Assembly (NCBI GenBank): GCA_947178105.1
Contig: CAMWXD010000004.1
Span: 1-64,000 of the forward strand
From: an uncultured Eubacterium sp.
Lineage (GTDB): Bacteria > Bacillota > Clostridia > Lachnospirales > Lachnospiraceae
Reading direction: 5' to 3'
Length of the DNA stretch: 64,000 nt
Under the pieces are notes generated by a model. The model saw nothing but the letters and a program-made list of their open reading frames with translations. It had not been told where the DNA came from and made no database searches. The first letter of the stretch is position 1. Every line of letters begins with the position of its first letter. Shown in pieces: positions 27,878 to 37,379 of the stretch. The position numbers and the translations under genes were made by a program.

Positions 27878-28246
27878 CTATAATACTTCCGGAGCCAGAG
27901 ATACAATCTTCATGAAATGCTTCTCACGAAGTTCTCTTGCTACCGGTCCGAAAATACGGGTTCCTCTCGGAGTCTGGTCATCTTTTATAATCACTGCGGC
28001 ATTTTCATCAAAGCGGATGTAAGAACCGTCTTTACGTCTTGTCTCACGTACCGTACGTACAACCACTGCTTTTACAACATCACCTTTTTTAACAACGCCG
28101 CCTGGTGTTGCATCTTTAACGGTCGCAGTAATAATATCGCCAATGTGTGCATATCTTCTCGTAGAACCGCCCATAACACGAATGCAGAGCAATTCCTTTG
28201 CCCCGGTATTGTCAGCGACCTTGAGTCTGCTTTCCTGCTGAATCAT
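27878..28246 (-). CDS. rplN: 50S ribosomal protein L14
   Basis: A 122-residue L14, the standard length, with [21 protein letters not shown] and the end [16 protein letters not shown]. It forms part of the intersubunit bridge next to L19. First gene of the spc section after rpsQ. Confidence 0.98.
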   Translation of the reverse strand: MIQQESRLKVADNTGAKELLCIRVMGGSTRRYAHIGDIITATVKDATPGGVVKKGDVVKAVVVRTVRETRRKDGSYIRFDENAAVIIKDDQTPRGTRIFGPVARELREKHFMKIVSLAPEVL

Positions 28247-28267
28247 GCTGGAATCCTCCTTGTACTA

Positions 28268-28522
28268 TTATTTCGCTCTCTCAACGATTTCGACAAGCCT
28301 CCATCTCTTATCCTTAGATAGCGGCCTTGTCTCCATGACTCTGACGGTATCCCCGATCTTGCAGTCGTTGTTTTCATCATGAGCTTTTAATTTATAAGTT
28401 CTTTTAACGATCTTGTTATATAATGGATGTTTGACATTGTCTTTTACAGCTACGACAATCGTTTTCTGCATCTTATCGCTTACAACAACACCAACACGTG
28501 TTTTTCTTAAATTTCTGTCCAC
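28268..28522 (-). CDS. rpsQ: 30S ribosomal protein S17
   Basis: An 84-residue S17 with [21 protein letters not shown] and the OB-fold strands ending [20 protein letters not shown]. It is an early 16S rRNA binder. Located between rpmC and rplN. Confidence 0.97.
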   Translation of the reverse strand: MDRNLRKTRVGVVVSDKMQKTIVVAVKDNVKHPLYNKIVKRTYKLKAHDENNDCKIGDTVRVMETRPLSKDKRWRLVEIVERAK

Positions 28523-28545
28523 GATATCATTCTCCTTCCTGAGAT

Positions 28546-28749
28546 CTAGGCATTCGCTTTTTCGGTAATGACTGTCTGAATTCTAGCAATATTTTTCCTG
28601 ACTTCTTTAATTCTGCCTGTATTCTCCAACTGGTTTGTTGCGTTCTGGAATCTCAAATTGAAAAGTTCTTTCTTAGCCTCTGCTAACTGGGCGTTTAAGT
28701 CCGCCGGTGTCTGTGTCCGTAATTCTTCTAAATATTTACTTGCTTTCAT
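28546..28749 (-). CDS. rpmC: 50S ribosomal protein L29
   Basis: A 67-residue L29 helical hairpin starting [20 protein letters not shown]. It lies at the tunnel exit and forms a docking site for SRP and trigger factor. The ATG at 28749 is preferred (11 bases after AGAAGG); a GTG at 28758 is in frame but almost on top of the ribosome site. It overlaps the end of rplP by 14 bases. Confidence 0.95.
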   Translation of the reverse strand: MKASKYLEELRTQTPADLNAQLAEAKKELFNLRFQNATNQLENTGRIKEVRKNIARIQTVITEKANA

Positions 28750-29176
28750 TTGATTCACCGCCTTCTAAGTCTGCACGCGAAACTACTTTACATTTACAAG
28801 GTAATTTGTGTGTAGCAAGCCGCAATGCCTCTCTCGCAGTCTCTTCTGCAACTCCATCAATCTCGAATAATACACGGCCTGGCTTTACAACCGCTACCCA
28901 GTATTCCAAGGAACCTTTTCCTGAACCCATTCGGGTTTCTGCCGGTTTTGCAGTTACCGGCTTATCTGGGAATATTTTGATCCAGATCTTACCGCCACGC
29001 TTTACATAACGTGTCATAGCGATACGGGCTGCCTCTATCTGGTTGGATTTGATCCATGCTGGTTCCATCGCTACAATACCAAACGCACCGTTTGTGATTT
29101 TATTGCCTCTCGCAGCTTTTCCTCTCATAGAGCCGCGGAACTGTTTTCTATGCTTTACTCTTTTCGGCATTAACAT
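28736..29176 (-). CDS. rplP: 50S ribosomal protein L16
   Basis: A 146-residue L16 beginning [19 protein letters not shown], with [20 protein letters not shown], close to the peptidyl transferase centre. The end overlaps rpmC, giving tight coupling. GGAGG lies 12 bases before the start; a second ATG two codons in is possible. Confidence 0.97.
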   Translation of the reverse strand: MLMPKRVKHRKQFRGSMRGKAARGNKITNGAFGIVAMEPAWIKSNQIEAARIAMTRYVKRGGKIWIKIFPDKPVTAKPAETRMGSGKGSLEYWVAVVKPGRVLFEIDGVAEETAREALRLATHKLPCKCKVVSRADLEGGESNESK

Positions 29177-29178
29177 AA

Positions 29179-29847
29179 TTACTGAGCGCCTCCTTCCTTA
29201 TTTCCCTTCGTCGGAAGAATCTCCCCTTTGTAGATCCATACTTTGACGCCTACTTTGCCGTAGGTCGTATCTGCCTCTGCAAATCCGTAATCAATATCTG
29301 CCCGCAAAGTCTGAAGTGGGATATTTCCTTCGGAATAAAACTCCGTACGTGCCATATCTGCACCGCCAAGACGGCCGGATACCGCTGTCTTGATACCAAG
29401 AGCGCCAGCCTTTAAGCTTCTGGACATGCAGGACTTCATCGCACGGCGGAAAGAAATACGGTTTTCAAGCTGCAAAGCAATATTTTCTGCTACGAGCTGC
29501 GCATCCTTATCCGGCTTCTTTACTTCTTTGATATCCACAATGAGCTTCTGCTTTTTGCCAAACTGGATATATTTCTGAAGCTCTGCTTTTACTTTTTCAA
29601 TCTCAGTGCCGCCCTTACCGATGACAACACCTGGCTTTGCTGTATATATAATTACTTTTACACGCTCGGAAGCTCTCTCAATCTCAATTTTCGAAATGCC
29701 GGCTGCGTATAATTTCTTTTTCAGGAATTCTCTGATTTTATAATCTTCTATTAAACAGTCTGCGAAATCTCCCTCTGCATACCACTTAGAGTCCCAGTCA
29801 GCAATGACACCAACTCTTAAGCCATGAGGATTAACTTTCTGTCCCAT
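29179..29847 (-). CDS. rpsC: 30S ribosomal protein S3
   Basis: A 222-residue S3. The KH domain shows [21 protein letters not shown] and the C-terminal domain [21 protein letters not shown]; the N-terminus is [14 protein letters not shown]. It lines the mRNA entry tunnel. Three bases separate it from the rplP start. Confidence 0.97.
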   Translation of the reverse strand: MGQKVNPHGLRVGVIADWDSKWYAEGDFADCLIEDYKIREFLKKKLYAAGISKIEIERASERVKVIIYTAKPGVVIGKGGTEIEKVKAELQKYIQFGKKQKLIVDIKEVKKPDKDAQLVAENIALQLENRISFRRAMKSCMSRSLKAGALGIKTAVSGRLGGADMARTEFYSEGNIPLQTLRADIDYGFAEADTTYGKVGVKVWIYKGEILPTKGNKEGGAQ

Positions 29848-29858
29848 GCTTTCCCTCC

Positions 29859-30245
29859 TTATCTCTCATTCAGCACAATGGTGATGTGGCTCATTCTCTT
29901 TTCGATCCTGTATGCACGCCCCTGCGCTCTTGGCCTGATTCTCTTCATTGTAGGTCCTTTATTTGCATAGCACTCTTCAATATACAGGTTATCAGCGTTC
30001 ATCCCGTTATTGTTTTCTGCATTTGCAATCGCAGACCGTAATAATTTAGCTGTGATCTGAGACGCATAGCGCGGGTTGTAGTCTAAGATAGCAAGCGCTG
30101 TCTTTACATCTTTTCCGCGGATTGCATCTAATACAAAGCAAGCTTTCTGAACTGACACTCTTGCATAAGATAATTTTGCAGAAGGTCTGGTATCTTTCTT
30201 TTCATTTCTCTCTCTCTTAATTTGAGATCTATGTCCTTTAGCCAT
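29859..30245 (-). CDS. rplV: 50S ribosomal protein L22
   Basis: A 128-residue L22 with the SARVSVQK-like segment ([20 protein letters not shown]) and the tunnel-lining hairpin [21 protein letters not shown]. The hairpin is a known site of macrolide-resistance changes in other species; no alteration is asserted here. Confidence 0.97.
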   Translation of the reverse strand: MAKGHRSQIKRERNEKKDTRPSAKLSYARVSVQKACFVLDAIRGKDVKTALAILDYNPRYASQITAKLLRSAIANAENNNGMNADNLYIEECYANKGPTMKRIRPRAQGRAYRIEKRMSHITIVLNER

Positions 30246-30275
30246 GAAATAGAGCCTCCTTTCCTAATCAGCGAA

Positions 30276-30560
30276 TTATTTCACTCTTGACCTTTTTTCT
30301 TCTTTTACATGACCACGATAAGTTCTGGTAGCAACGAACTCACCCAGCTTATGCCCGACCATATCTTCTGTAACATATACCGGTACATGCTTTCTGCCAT
30401 CATGCACTGCAAAGGTACGTCCCACGAATGACGGGAAAATTGTGGAACGGCGTGACCATGTCTTAATTACGGCATTATCACCTGCAGCGTTCAGAGCATC
30501 TACCTTTTTTAACAGGCTTTCATCTGCGAAAGGACCTTTTTTCAATGATCTTTTACTCAT
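30276..30560 (-). CDS. rpsS: 30S ribosomal protein S19
   Basis: A 94-residue S19 starting [20 protein letters not shown], with the conserved [21 protein letters not shown] and [16 protein letters not shown]. It sits in the 30S head near S13. Between rplB and rplV. Confidence 0.97.
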   Translation of the reverse strand: MSKRSLKKGPFADESLLKKVDALNAAGDNAVIKTWSRRSTIFPSFVGRTFAVHDGRKHVPVYVTEDMVGHKLGEFVATRTYRGHVKEEKRSRVK

Positions 30561-30571
30561 TACTATTCCTC

Positions 30572-31420
30572 CTATTTACTCTTCATTGCTCTGCCGTCAC
30601 GTCTTCTTACGATCAGCTTATCCGAAGCTTTCTTTTTCTTACGTGTCTTAAGTCCAAGTGCCGGTTTGCCCCATGGCGTACTTGGGCCTGGACGTCCGAT
30701 CGGAGCCCTGCCTTCACCACCGCCGTGTGGATGGTCATTCGGATTCATAACAGAACCGCGTACTGTCGGGCGGATACCCATATGACGCTTGCGTCCTGCT
30801 TTTCCAATATTGATCAGGTTGTGATCGCCGTTCCCTACAACACCGATCGTAGCACGGCAGTTCAGAGGAATCATTCTCATTTCACCGGAAGGCAGCCTTA
30901 ACGTCGCATATTTGCCCTCTTTTGCCATAAGCTGTGCGCTCAGGCCGGCGGAACGTGCGATCTGTCCTCCCTTTCCCGGATACATCTCGATATTGTGTAC
31001 CTGTGTACCAACCGGGATATTCTCAAGCGGCAGACAGTTGCCGACTCTGACTTCCGCCTGCGGGCCATTCATGATTTTCATGCCGTCTGTCAGCCCAGCC
31101 GGTGCAAGGATATATGCTTTCTGGCCATCTTCATAGCGGATCAGAGCAATATTCGCGGAACGGTTCGGATCATACTCAATGCCGATAACTTTTCCAGGAA
31201 TACCATCTTTTCTTCTTTTAAAATCAACAAGCCTATATTTCTGTTTATTTCCGCCGCCGCGATGTCTGACGGTTATTTTACCCTGATTATTCCGTCCTGA
31301 ATGCTTCTTTTTCGGTACCAGTAAAGATTTTTCAGGAGTCTTTTTTGTGATTTCAGAGAAATCAGATCCAGTCATATGTCTTCTGGAAGGTGTATATGGG
31401 TTATAACTCTTAATTCCCAT
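30572..31420 (-). CDS. rplB: 50S ribosomal protein L2
   Basis: A 282-residue L2 starting [18 protein letters not shown] at 31420 after AAAGGAGA. The C-terminal signature [17 protein letters not shown] contains the histidine implicated in peptidyl-transferase function. In-frame codons before 31420 lie inside the spacer after rplW and lack a ribosome site. Confidence 0.98.
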   Translation of the reverse strand: MGIKSYNPYTPSRRHMTGSDFSEITKKTPEKSLLVPKKKHSGRNNQGKITVRHRGGGNKQKYRLVDFKRRKDGIPGKVIGIEYDPNRSANIALIRYEDGQKAYILAPAGLTDGMKIMNGPQAEVRVGNCLPLENIPVGTQVHNIEMYPGKGGQIARSAGLSAQLMAKEGKYATLRLPSGEMRMIPLNCRATIGVVGNGDHNLINIGKAGRKRHMGIRPTVRGSVMNPNDHPHGGGEGRAPIGRPGPSTPWGKPALGLKTRKKKKASDKLIVRRRDGRAMKSK

Positions 31421-31505
31421 GGTTGTTTCTCCTTTCAATGCTTTCTTATCGTGCAAGCTGCACATATTTTACGGATTTCTTTTGCCAGGCAGCTCCCGGC
31501 ATCTT

Positions 31506-31805
31506 TTACAGTCCGCTGAAAATTTCAATGTCCGCGCTGTCCGCTGTCAACTGGACAATCGCTTTTTTTCTTGCAGCGCTTCTGCCAGTGACAGCGCCGC
31601 GTCTTCTCTTTTTGCCAGGAATATTCATCGTGTTGACTTTTTTCACTTTTGTCCCTTCGAACATTTTCTCTACGGCATCCTTAATCATTGCTTTATTTGC
31701 ATCTGGATGCACATAGAACGTATATTTCTTGTCAGCCATGATATTCATGCTCTTTTCTGTAACCACCGGCTTGAGGATTACATCATAATATTGAATGTTT
31801 GCCAT
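31506..31805 (-). CDS. rplW: 50S ribosomal protein L23
   Basis: A 99-residue L23 with [24 protein letters not shown] and the loop [20 protein letters not shown]. It is a docking point for trigger factor and SRP at the tunnel exit. The start shares a base with the rplD stop, so the two are coupled. Confidence 0.97.
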   Translation of the reverse strand: MANIQYYDVILKPVVTEKSMNIMADKKYTFYVHPDANKAMIKDAVEKMFEGTKVKKVNTMNIPGKKRRRGAVTGRSAARKKAIVQLTADSADIEIFSGL

Positions 31806-32425
31806 TATGCATACACCTCCTCGATTGCTGCTACAGCGTCCTTTGCCACAACCATCGTATTGTATTTCAAAATATCATATACATTGATCGTATTAATATA
31901 CGCTACCTTTACGGTTGGAATATTTCTTGCAGACAACACAACATTTTCGTTGTCTCCGTTTATTACAACCAAAGCCTTTTCCGCATTCAGCGCTTTTAAG
32001 GCGCCTACCATTTTCTTTGTCTTTATCTCATCCAGCTTCAAATCATCCACTACGATAAATCTGTTTTCATTGACAACCGATGTAAGCGCTGACTTTAATG
32101 CCGCTCTCTTTTCCTTCTTATTTAATTTAAAAGAATAATCTCTTGGTGTCGGAGCAAATACAACTCCGCCGCCTTTCCACTGCGGAGATCTTGTGGAACC
32201 CTGTCTTGCATGGCCGGTTCCCTTCTGTCTCCACGGCTTTCTTCCGCCGCCGCGAACCTCAGAACGCGTCTTTGCTTTCTGTGTTCCCTGACGCTTGTTG
32301 GCAAGCTGCTGCAATACTGCCATGTGTACTAAGTGTTCATTCACTTCTACACCGAAGACCGCATCGTTTAACTCGATGCTTCCTACTTCCTTGCCTTCCA
32401 TATTATAAACAGATACGTTAGCCAT
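31805..32425 (-). CDS. rplD: 50S ribosomal protein L4
   Basis: A 206-residue L4 with [23 protein letters not shown], the extended tunnel loop, followed by the globular part. In enterobacteria L4 also represses the S10 operon; whether it does so here is unknown. It follows rplC by 28 bp. Confidence 0.97.
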   Translation of the reverse strand: MANVSVYNMEGKEVGSIELNDAVFGVEVNEHLVHMAVLQQLANKRQGTQKAKTRSEVRGGGRKPWRQKGTGHARQGSTRSPQWKGGGVVFAPTPRDYSFKLNKKEKRAALKSALTSVVNENRFIVVDDLKLDEIKTKKMVGALKALNAEKALVVINGDNENVVLSARNIPTVKVAYINTINVYDILKYNTMVVAKDAVAAIEEVYA

Positions 32426-32453
32426 CTGTAAAATCCTCCTTTCCTGTTATGCG

Positions 32454-33137
32454 CTATTTATAAGATTTTACTGCTTCTTTGATGGTGACTAATGACTTCT
32501 TTGGCCCTGGTACGGAACCTTTTACGAGCAGCAGGTTCTTTTCTGCGTCCACTCTTACGATTTCAAGATTCTGTACTGTCACCTGCTCATGGCCCATATG
32601 TCCCGGCATTCCCTTGCCCTTAAATACACGGCTCGGCGAAGAACATGCACCGTTAGAGCCCTGGTGGCGGTGGAATTTGGAACCATGCGTCATAGGCCCT
32701 CTGTGCTGGCCATGTCTTTTAATAGCGCCCTGGAAACCTTTCCCTTTCGAGATTGCAGTAGCGTCCACTTTGTCGCCGGCTGCAAAAATATCTGCCTTGA
32801 TCTCGTCTGCCAGCTTATAGTCGGCAGCGTTATCAAATTTGAATTCCCTTACGAATCTCTTGCCAGAAACACCAGCCTTGTCAAAATGGCCTTTTTCAGC
32901 CTTTGTCACGCCATGCCTGTTTCTGATTTCTTTTTTGCCGTTGGCATCCTTGTTGATGATCTTGTCTTTCTTATCAACAAAACCAACCTGTACTGCACTG
33001 TATCCGTCGTTTTCAACCGTCTTGATCTGGGTTACGACGCAAGGCCCTGCCTCTAATACAGTTACCGGAGTCAGCTCTCCGTTTTCATTGAAGATTTGAG
33101 TCATTCCGACTTTCGTAGCTAAGATCGCTTTCTTCAT
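32454..33137 (-). CDS. rplC: 50S ribosomal protein L3
   Basis: A 227-residue L3 beginning [20 protein letters not shown], with [26 protein letters not shown] split across the family loop that reaches the peptidyl transferase centre. It follows rpsJ after an unusually long 170-bp spacer. Confidence 0.97.
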   Translation of the reverse strand: MKKAILATKVGMTQIFNENGELTPVTVLEAGPCVVTQIKTVENDGYSAVQVGFVDKKDKIINKDANGKKEIRNRHGVTKAEKGHFDKAGVSGKRFVREFKFDNAADYKLADEIKADIFAAGDKVDATAISKGKGFQGAIKRHGQHRGPMTHGSKFHRHQGSNGACSSPSRVFKGKGMPGHMGHEQVTVQNLEIVRVDAEKNLLLVKGSVPGPKKSLVTIKEAVKSYK

Positions 33138-33307
33138 TCTTTTACCTCCTGTTATCCTACAGCGGAACGCAAGCTTGCCCTTTGGGCGGTTATGCGTTCA
33201 TCCTAGAACAGTTAGTAACATAAGTGGAATACCGCTTTGCAGTATTGCTTCTATGATAAAAACCCTTCAGGATTGTTGCCCGATTCTGAAATAGTTACCT
33301 GTTTTTC
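33138..33307 (-). other. 170-bp spacer between rpsJ and rplC
   Basis: No gene is seen. On the minus strand it contains possible stems (for example GAACGCATAACCG against AGCTTGCGTTC, and CCTGAAGGGTTTTTA). It could hold a processing site or attenuator, or be neutral spacer. Confidence 0.3.
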
Positions 33308-33619
33308 TTATTTCATTTTAATATCGATATTGACGCCAGCCGGTAACTCTAATCTGGTTAATGCATCCACTGTCTTTTGTGTCGGTGCAATAATATCGAT
33401 CAGTCTCTTATGAGTCCTCTGCTCAAACTGCTCTCTCGAATCTTTGTATTTGTGTACCGCCCGCAAAATCGTAATCACTTCTTTTTTTGTCGGAAGTGGT
33501 ACCGGCCCGCTCACCTGCGCTCCGTTTTTCTTTACCGTTTCGATAATTTTCTTTGCCGATGCATCGATCAACTGATGATCGTAAGCTTTGAGTATGATCC
33601 TCATTGTTTGACTTGCCAT
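33308..33619 (-). CDS. rpsJ: 30S ribosomal protein S10
   Basis: A 103-residue S10 starting [19 protein letters not shown] at 33619, 11 bases after GGAGG, and containing [19 protein letters not shown] with the loop that in NusE binds NusB and NusG. It is the first gene of the ribosomal cluster. In-frame codons further upstream belong to the untranslated leader. Confidence 0.97.
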   Translation of the reverse strand: MASQTMRIILKAYDHQLIDASAKKIIETVKKNGAQVSGPVPLPTKKEVITILRAVHKYKDSREQFEQRTHKRLIDIIAPTQKTVDALTRLELPAGVNIDIKMK

Positions 33620-33843
33620 AAAAAAAGTCGCCTCCTTATTCGCACTTAATGTACGACAAGCGGTGACTGTACACGAACCCGTGTGTATCTTTGAGATAAC
33701 ACACCATATTTCTGCTGCCTGGACAGCAGATATTCTAATCGTACAGTGACTTGTCGCCAGTTTCCTAACTTGACATTCGCTCCACGGAAAACCTGCCATC
33801 CAAAGGCAGCAACCTCACGCTTCTTCGCTATCATGTCACAGCA
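33620..33843 (-). promoter_or_regulatory. Structured 5' leader of the S10 operon
   Basis: About 225 nt separate the predicted transcription start from rpsJ. The leader RNA contains clear hairpins, including CTGCTGTCCAGGCAGCAG and GCTGCCTTTGGATGGCAG, and an apparent but unsupported 62-codon frame. A long structured leader before rpsJ suggests autoregulation by a ribosomal protein; the class is not identified. Confidence 0.5.
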
Positions 33844-33849
33844 CTTTGG

Positions 33850-33878
33850 ATTATATATGATAAAATGTGGGAATGCAA
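33850..33878 (-). promoter_or_regulatory. Promoter of the S10-spc ribosomal operon
   Basis: On the minus strand TTGCAT (33878-33873), a 17-bp spacer and a consensus TATAAT (33855-33850), embedded in AT-rich DNA with long A/T runs upstream (UP-element-like). It is placed to drive rpsJ through secY and beyond. Confidence 0.85.
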
Positions 33879-33930
33879 CATTTTTTTTAAAATTATTGTA
33901 TTTTTTTTAATACAATCTTTGCCGCACCCC

Positions 33931-35136
33931 CTATTTTATAAATCCATACCCATATGCAATGCCGTATGCGTCACACGCAGCCCAGCCCTCAGCAAGCTTT
34001 GCAGACGCAGCCGCCTGTTTTCTTACGATTTGCGTCACATGAAAAGCGTGCTCTACGATCATTCCCGGAACACCGTTTTCATTTGCCCCGCGCAGCACTC
34101 CATAATAGTCGCTGCCCGAACTGCCGCGCCGATGGAATACCGTCCCCTTTGTCTTTGCCGAATCATTGATTGCAGATGAAAAAGCGGCTGCCTTGTTTTT
34201 GCTCCTTGTCGTAAACCCCAGCGTCTGAATGCCTGCTTCCTTATTATAAGCAGTCAGCCTCTGCCCTATGGTGTTTGCAATTTTCATCTCCCTGTCGCTT
34301 GCATGTGCAGCCTGGTTGACAAACACAGCAACTTTGTTGATCTTCTTCGGCTGGCTCCAGACCTTTGTCTGGCTGCTCGTAGAATTGGTATGCACAGATA
34401 CAAACAAGTCGCATCCCTCTGTCTTTGCCACGTACCCCCGGACAGCAATATTTTTCTGGTCCAGGTTTTCATCCACGTATGTTTTCCCCTTATAATCCAG
34501 TTTGATCGTTTCGCTCTCCCTGGTCAGAAAGCTGTCGATCCCATACGCCTGCTTAAGCTCTGTTTGCAGCGCCTTCGCAACTTCGAGGTTAAATACTGCC
34601 TCCGAATACGGAAACCTCCCGTCATTGCCCGCCAGTTCATAATTATTGTTCAGCGTGCCGTAATGCCCTGGATCAATGCACACCTTGATATTAGAGCCAA
34701 GCACTGCTGCTTTATTCGTCTCCTCTTCATAAACAGCGCTGCGCGTATCGATTGTGCCGTCTGCCGACAGCGTACAGACTTTGTATTCATACTGCTGCGG
34801 CTCTGATGAGCTGAGACGGTCGGTATAAGAATACAGCGCGTCATCCACAACCCCGTCTGACTTCTTACTGGCAATCGTTTTCCAGACGCCACCGCCGGCA
34901 CTGTTCCTAACACTGCGGCGCATAAGGTAATACTCCGCCACCGAATCGTCACTGAAATCATCCCAGGAGAGCCGAATGGCTTTGGACGACTGCTTGCCGG
35001 CGTTCAGCGCAATGCCAATGGCATCATCCAAATCCGTTGTTTTTGCATTTCCTGAGTCAGCTACAGCAGGCACTGCTTCCGCCATGCCCGCCGTCATCAA
35101 AAATGCAAGTAACATGCAGATCAGCTTTTTCTTCAT
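33931..35136 (-). CDS. Secreted N-acetylmuramoyl-L-alanine amidase with FnIII-like domain
   Basis: A 401-residue exported cell-wall hydrolase. A signal peptide (MKKKLICMLLAFLMTAGMAEA) is followed by a fibronectin-III-like domain (about 50-155) and an Amidase_3 catalytic domain (about 165-395). The zinc ligands and catalytic residues are visible as His in CIDPGHYG, Glu in YSEAVFNLE, His in VSVHTNSTSS and Glu in MIVEHAFH. The start at 35136 follows GGAAGGAG. It would cleave the bond between MurNAc and the peptide stem; a cell-separation or sporulation-related role is possible. Confidence 0.9.
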   Translation of the reverse strand: MKKKLICMLLAFLMTAGMAEAVPAVADSGNAKTTDLDDAIGIALNAGKQSSKAIRLSWDDFSDDSVAEYYLMRRSVRNSAGGGVWKTIASKKSDGVVDDALYSYTDRLSSSEPQQYEYKVCTLSADGTIDTRSAVYEEETNKAAVLGSNIKVCIDPGHYGTLNNNYELAGNDGRFPYSEAVFNLEVAKALQTELKQAYGIDSFLTRESETIKLDYKGKTYVDENLDQKNIAVRGYVAKTEGCDLFVSVHTNSTSSQTKVWSQPKKINKVAVFVNQAAHASDREMKIANTIGQRLTAYNKEAGIQTLGFTTRSKNKAAAFSSAINDSAKTKGTVFHRRGSSGSDYYGVLRGANENGVPGMIVEHAFHVTQIVRKQAAASAKLAEGWAACDAYGIAYGYGFIK

Positions 35137-35212
35137 AGTATCTGTAAACTCCTTCCTTTTATGTATATTTTTGCGTATTTTTCTTTTGTATCCTATCCGC
35201 CTTTCCAAATAT

Positions 35213-35241
35213 ATAGTACCTGATGGCTTCTGAAATGTCAA
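35213..35241 (-). promoter_or_regulatory. Promoter of the amidase gene
   Basis: On the minus strand TTGACA (35241-35236), 17 bp, TACTAT (35218-35213), roughly 75 bp before the amidase start. Confidence 0.75.
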
Positions 35242-35306
35242 CAAAGCGCACCTCTATGCTGTCCTAAAATATGTGAACCGTAATCATTGCACCACCAAAA
35301 ATAAGC

Positions 35307-35335
35307 TTGCTGTACAGCCGATTATTTTATATAAT
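35307..35335 (+). promoter_or_regulatory. Promoter of the RlmI-like methyltransferase gene
   Basis: TTGCTG (35307-35312), a 17-bp spacer and TATAAT (35330-35335) about 95 bp before the plus-strand start codon. It is divergent from the amidase promoter. Confidence 0.75.
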
Positions 35336-35428
35336 AGGTTCGGACGATATATCTATACTTTGCCTGAAGGAACCCAAAAACCTGGAAATCGATTTTTCCG
35401 CAATGAACTTAAAATAAGGAGCCTTATT

Positions 35429-36289
35429 ATGTGGATTGCAGACCAATGGAAAGAATATGAAGTCATCGACTGCTCAGACGGAGAAAAACTGGAGCGCTGG
35501 TGCCGTTATATCCTGCTGCGCCCAGACCCGCAGGTTATTTGGAACACACAAAAGACAGACAAGCGCTGGAATAAATTAAACGCACATTATCACAGAAGCG
35601 CAAAAGGCGGAGGAGAATGGGAATTTTTCGACCTGCCGCAGCAATGGAAGATCCATTACAGATCACTTACCTTCCACCTAAAGCCGTTCAGCTTTAAACA
35701 TACCGGTCTGTTTCCGGAACAGGCAGTAAACTGGGACTGGATCGACTCGAAAATCCGCAGTGCAGACCGCCCTATCAAGGTGCTGAACCTTTTCGCCTAC
35801 ACCGGCGGCGCCACGCTCGCCGCAGCAAATGCCGGCGCAGAAGTGACACACGTAGACGCTTCCAAAGGCATGGTCGCATGGGCAAAAGAAAACGCTGCCG
35901 CTTCCCGCCTTGGCAGCGCACCGATCCGCTGGCTTGTAGACGACTGCGCCAAATTTGTAGAACGTGAGATCCGGCGCGGAAAAACTTATGACGCCATCAT
36001 TATGGACCCTCCGTCCTATGGCAGAGGCCCAAAAGGAGAGATCTGGAAGATCGAAGACGCAATCTTTCCGCTGCTTAATGCCTGTACAAGGCTCTTAAGC
36101 AAGACCCCTCTGTTTTTCCTGGTTAATTCCTACACGACCGGATTGCAGCCAGCAGTGCTTGCCTATATGATCCAGACTGTCATGAAGCCATACGGCGGCA
36201 TTACCGATGCACAAGAGATTGGGCTTCCGGTTTCCGCAAGCGGGCTGGTTCTCCCATGCGGCGCATCCGGGCGCTGGGAACTGACTTAA
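35429..36289 (+). CDS. Class I SAM-dependent methyltransferase, RlmI/RlmL-like
   Basis: A 286-residue methyltransferase. The SAM-binding core has LNLFAYTGGATLAAANAGA and THVDASKGMVAWAKENA, and the catalytic-type motif IIMDPPSYGRGPKGEIW, as in RlmI/RlmL rRNA methyltransferases. The N-terminus differs from the PUA-containing RlmI, so the substrate is uncertain. The start at 35429 (MWIADQWKEY) follows AAGGAG by seven bases; the frame is open further upstream but without a ribosome site. Confidence 0.85.
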   Translation: MWIADQWKEYEVIDCSDGEKLERWCRYILLRPDPQVIWNTQKTDKRWNKLNAHYHRSAKGGGEWEFFDLPQQWKIHYRSLTFHLKPFSFKHTGLFPEQAVNWDWIDSKIRSADRPIKVLNLFAYTGGATLAAANAGAEVTHVDASKGMVAWAKENAAASRLGSAPIRWLVDDCAKFVEREIRRGKTYDAIIMDPPSYGRGPKGEIWKIEDAIFPLLNACTRLLSKTPLFFLVNSYTTGLQPAVLAYMIQTVMKPYGGITDAQEIGLPVSASGLVLPCGASGRWELT

Positions 36290-36308
36290 ATAAAAGAGAA
36301 TATAAAAC

Positions 36309-36343
36309 AGGAGGCTGCCAGAATTTCTTTTCCAGCAGCCCCT
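36309..36343 (-). terminator. Probable terminator after cysK
   Basis: On the minus strand GGCTGC / GCAGCC, extended by AGG/CCT with a bulge, then TCCTGTTTTATAT. It lies just after the cysK stop and before the convergent methyltransferase. Confidence 0.55.
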
Positions 36344-36348
36344 TCCCA

Positions 36349-37284
36349 TTATCCTTCATGATCAAACATCGGCGTAGACAAATATCTCTCCCCTGTATCC
36401 GGCAATACAGCAACAATCGTTTTCCCTTTATTTTCCGGCCGCTTTGCCAGCTCTGTCGCAGCCCAAATCGCCGCGCCTGAGGAAATGCCGACCAGGATGC
36501 CTTCCGTCCTGGCAATCTCCCTGCCCTTTTCAAATGCATCCTCATTTTCCACAAGTACAATCTCATCGTAGGCCTTTGTATTTAAAGTATCTGGCACAAA
36601 GCCCGCGCCAATTCCCTGGATCTTATGGGCGCCTGGCTTGCCTTCCGATAATACCGGAGACGCCGCCGGCTCCACTGCAACAACCCGGATGTCGGGATTT
36701 TTTGATTTCAGGTATTCTCCGGTGCCAGTAATCGTACCCCCGGTGCCAACTCCGGCTACCAGGATATCCACCTTGCCGTCGGTGTCCTTCCAGATCTCCG
36801 GCCCAGTCGTTTCCCGGTGCATCTGCGGGTTTAGCTGGTTGACAAACTGTCCCGGCAGAAAACTGCCTTCGATTTCCGCTGCAAGCTCATTCGCCTTTGC
36901 AATCGCCCCTTTCATGCCTTTGGTGCCGTCCGTCAGCACCAGCTCGGCACCATACGCTTTCATCAGGTTGCGCCGCTCCACGCTCATTGTCTCCGGCATC
37001 GTAATGATCACGCGGACGCCAAGTGCTGCCGCGATCGATGCAAGGCCGATTCCGGTATTTCCGCTCGTCGGTTCGATAATTACAGAATTTTCGTTCATCT
37101 TGCCGCTTTCCCATGCATCCAGCAGTATTTTTTTCGCAATACGGTCTTTCACGCTTCCCGCCGGATTAAAATACTCCAGCTTTGCCAGAAGCACCGCATC
37201 CAGCTCATTTTTTTTGCAGTACCTGCCAAGCTCCATGATCGGCGTATTTCCTACCAGCTCTGTAATATTTTTATAGATTCCCAT
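36349..37284 (-). CDS. cysK: Cysteine synthase A (O-acetylserine sulfhydrylase)
   Basis: A 311-residue PLP enzyme making cysteine from O-acetylserine and sulfide. The PLP lysine is in [12 protein letters not shown], the substrate loop is [12 protein letters not shown], and the phosphate-binding glycine loop is [14 protein letters not shown]. It follows metY on the same strand by 95 bp; with the Rrf2 regulator upstream they form a sulfur-assimilation group. Confidence 0.96.
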   Translation of the reverse strand: MGIYKNITELVGNTPIMELGRYCKKNELDAVLLAKLEYFNPAGSVKDRIAKKILLDAWESGKMNENSVIIEPTSGNTGIGLASIAAALGVRVIITMPETMSVERRNLMKAYGAELVLTDGTKGMKGAIAKANELAAEIEGSFLPGQFVNQLNPQMHRETTGPEIWKDTDGKVDILVAGVGTGGTITGTGEYLKSKNPDIRVVAVEPAASPVLSEGKPGAHKIQGIGAGFVPDTLNTKAYDEIVLVENEDAFEKGREIARTEGILVGISSGAAIWAATELAKRPENKGKTIVAVLPDTGERYLSTPMFDHEG

Positions 37285-37379
37285 AAAAAATCCCTTTCCA
37301 TTCTGATCTATTTTCTGCGCTATTGCTTTCTTTTACGATTCTTTACAATCGCTTTCTGCTCTGCCTGTTGTCCGCTTTT

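Noticed and set aside
31419..32138. A 239-codon plus-strand frame opposite rplW and rplD
   Set aside because: Antisense shadow of two universal ribosomal protein genes.
33646..33834. A 62-codon frame in the S10 leader
   Set aside because: No ribosome site and no recognisable product; the bases are better explained as a structured untranslated leader.
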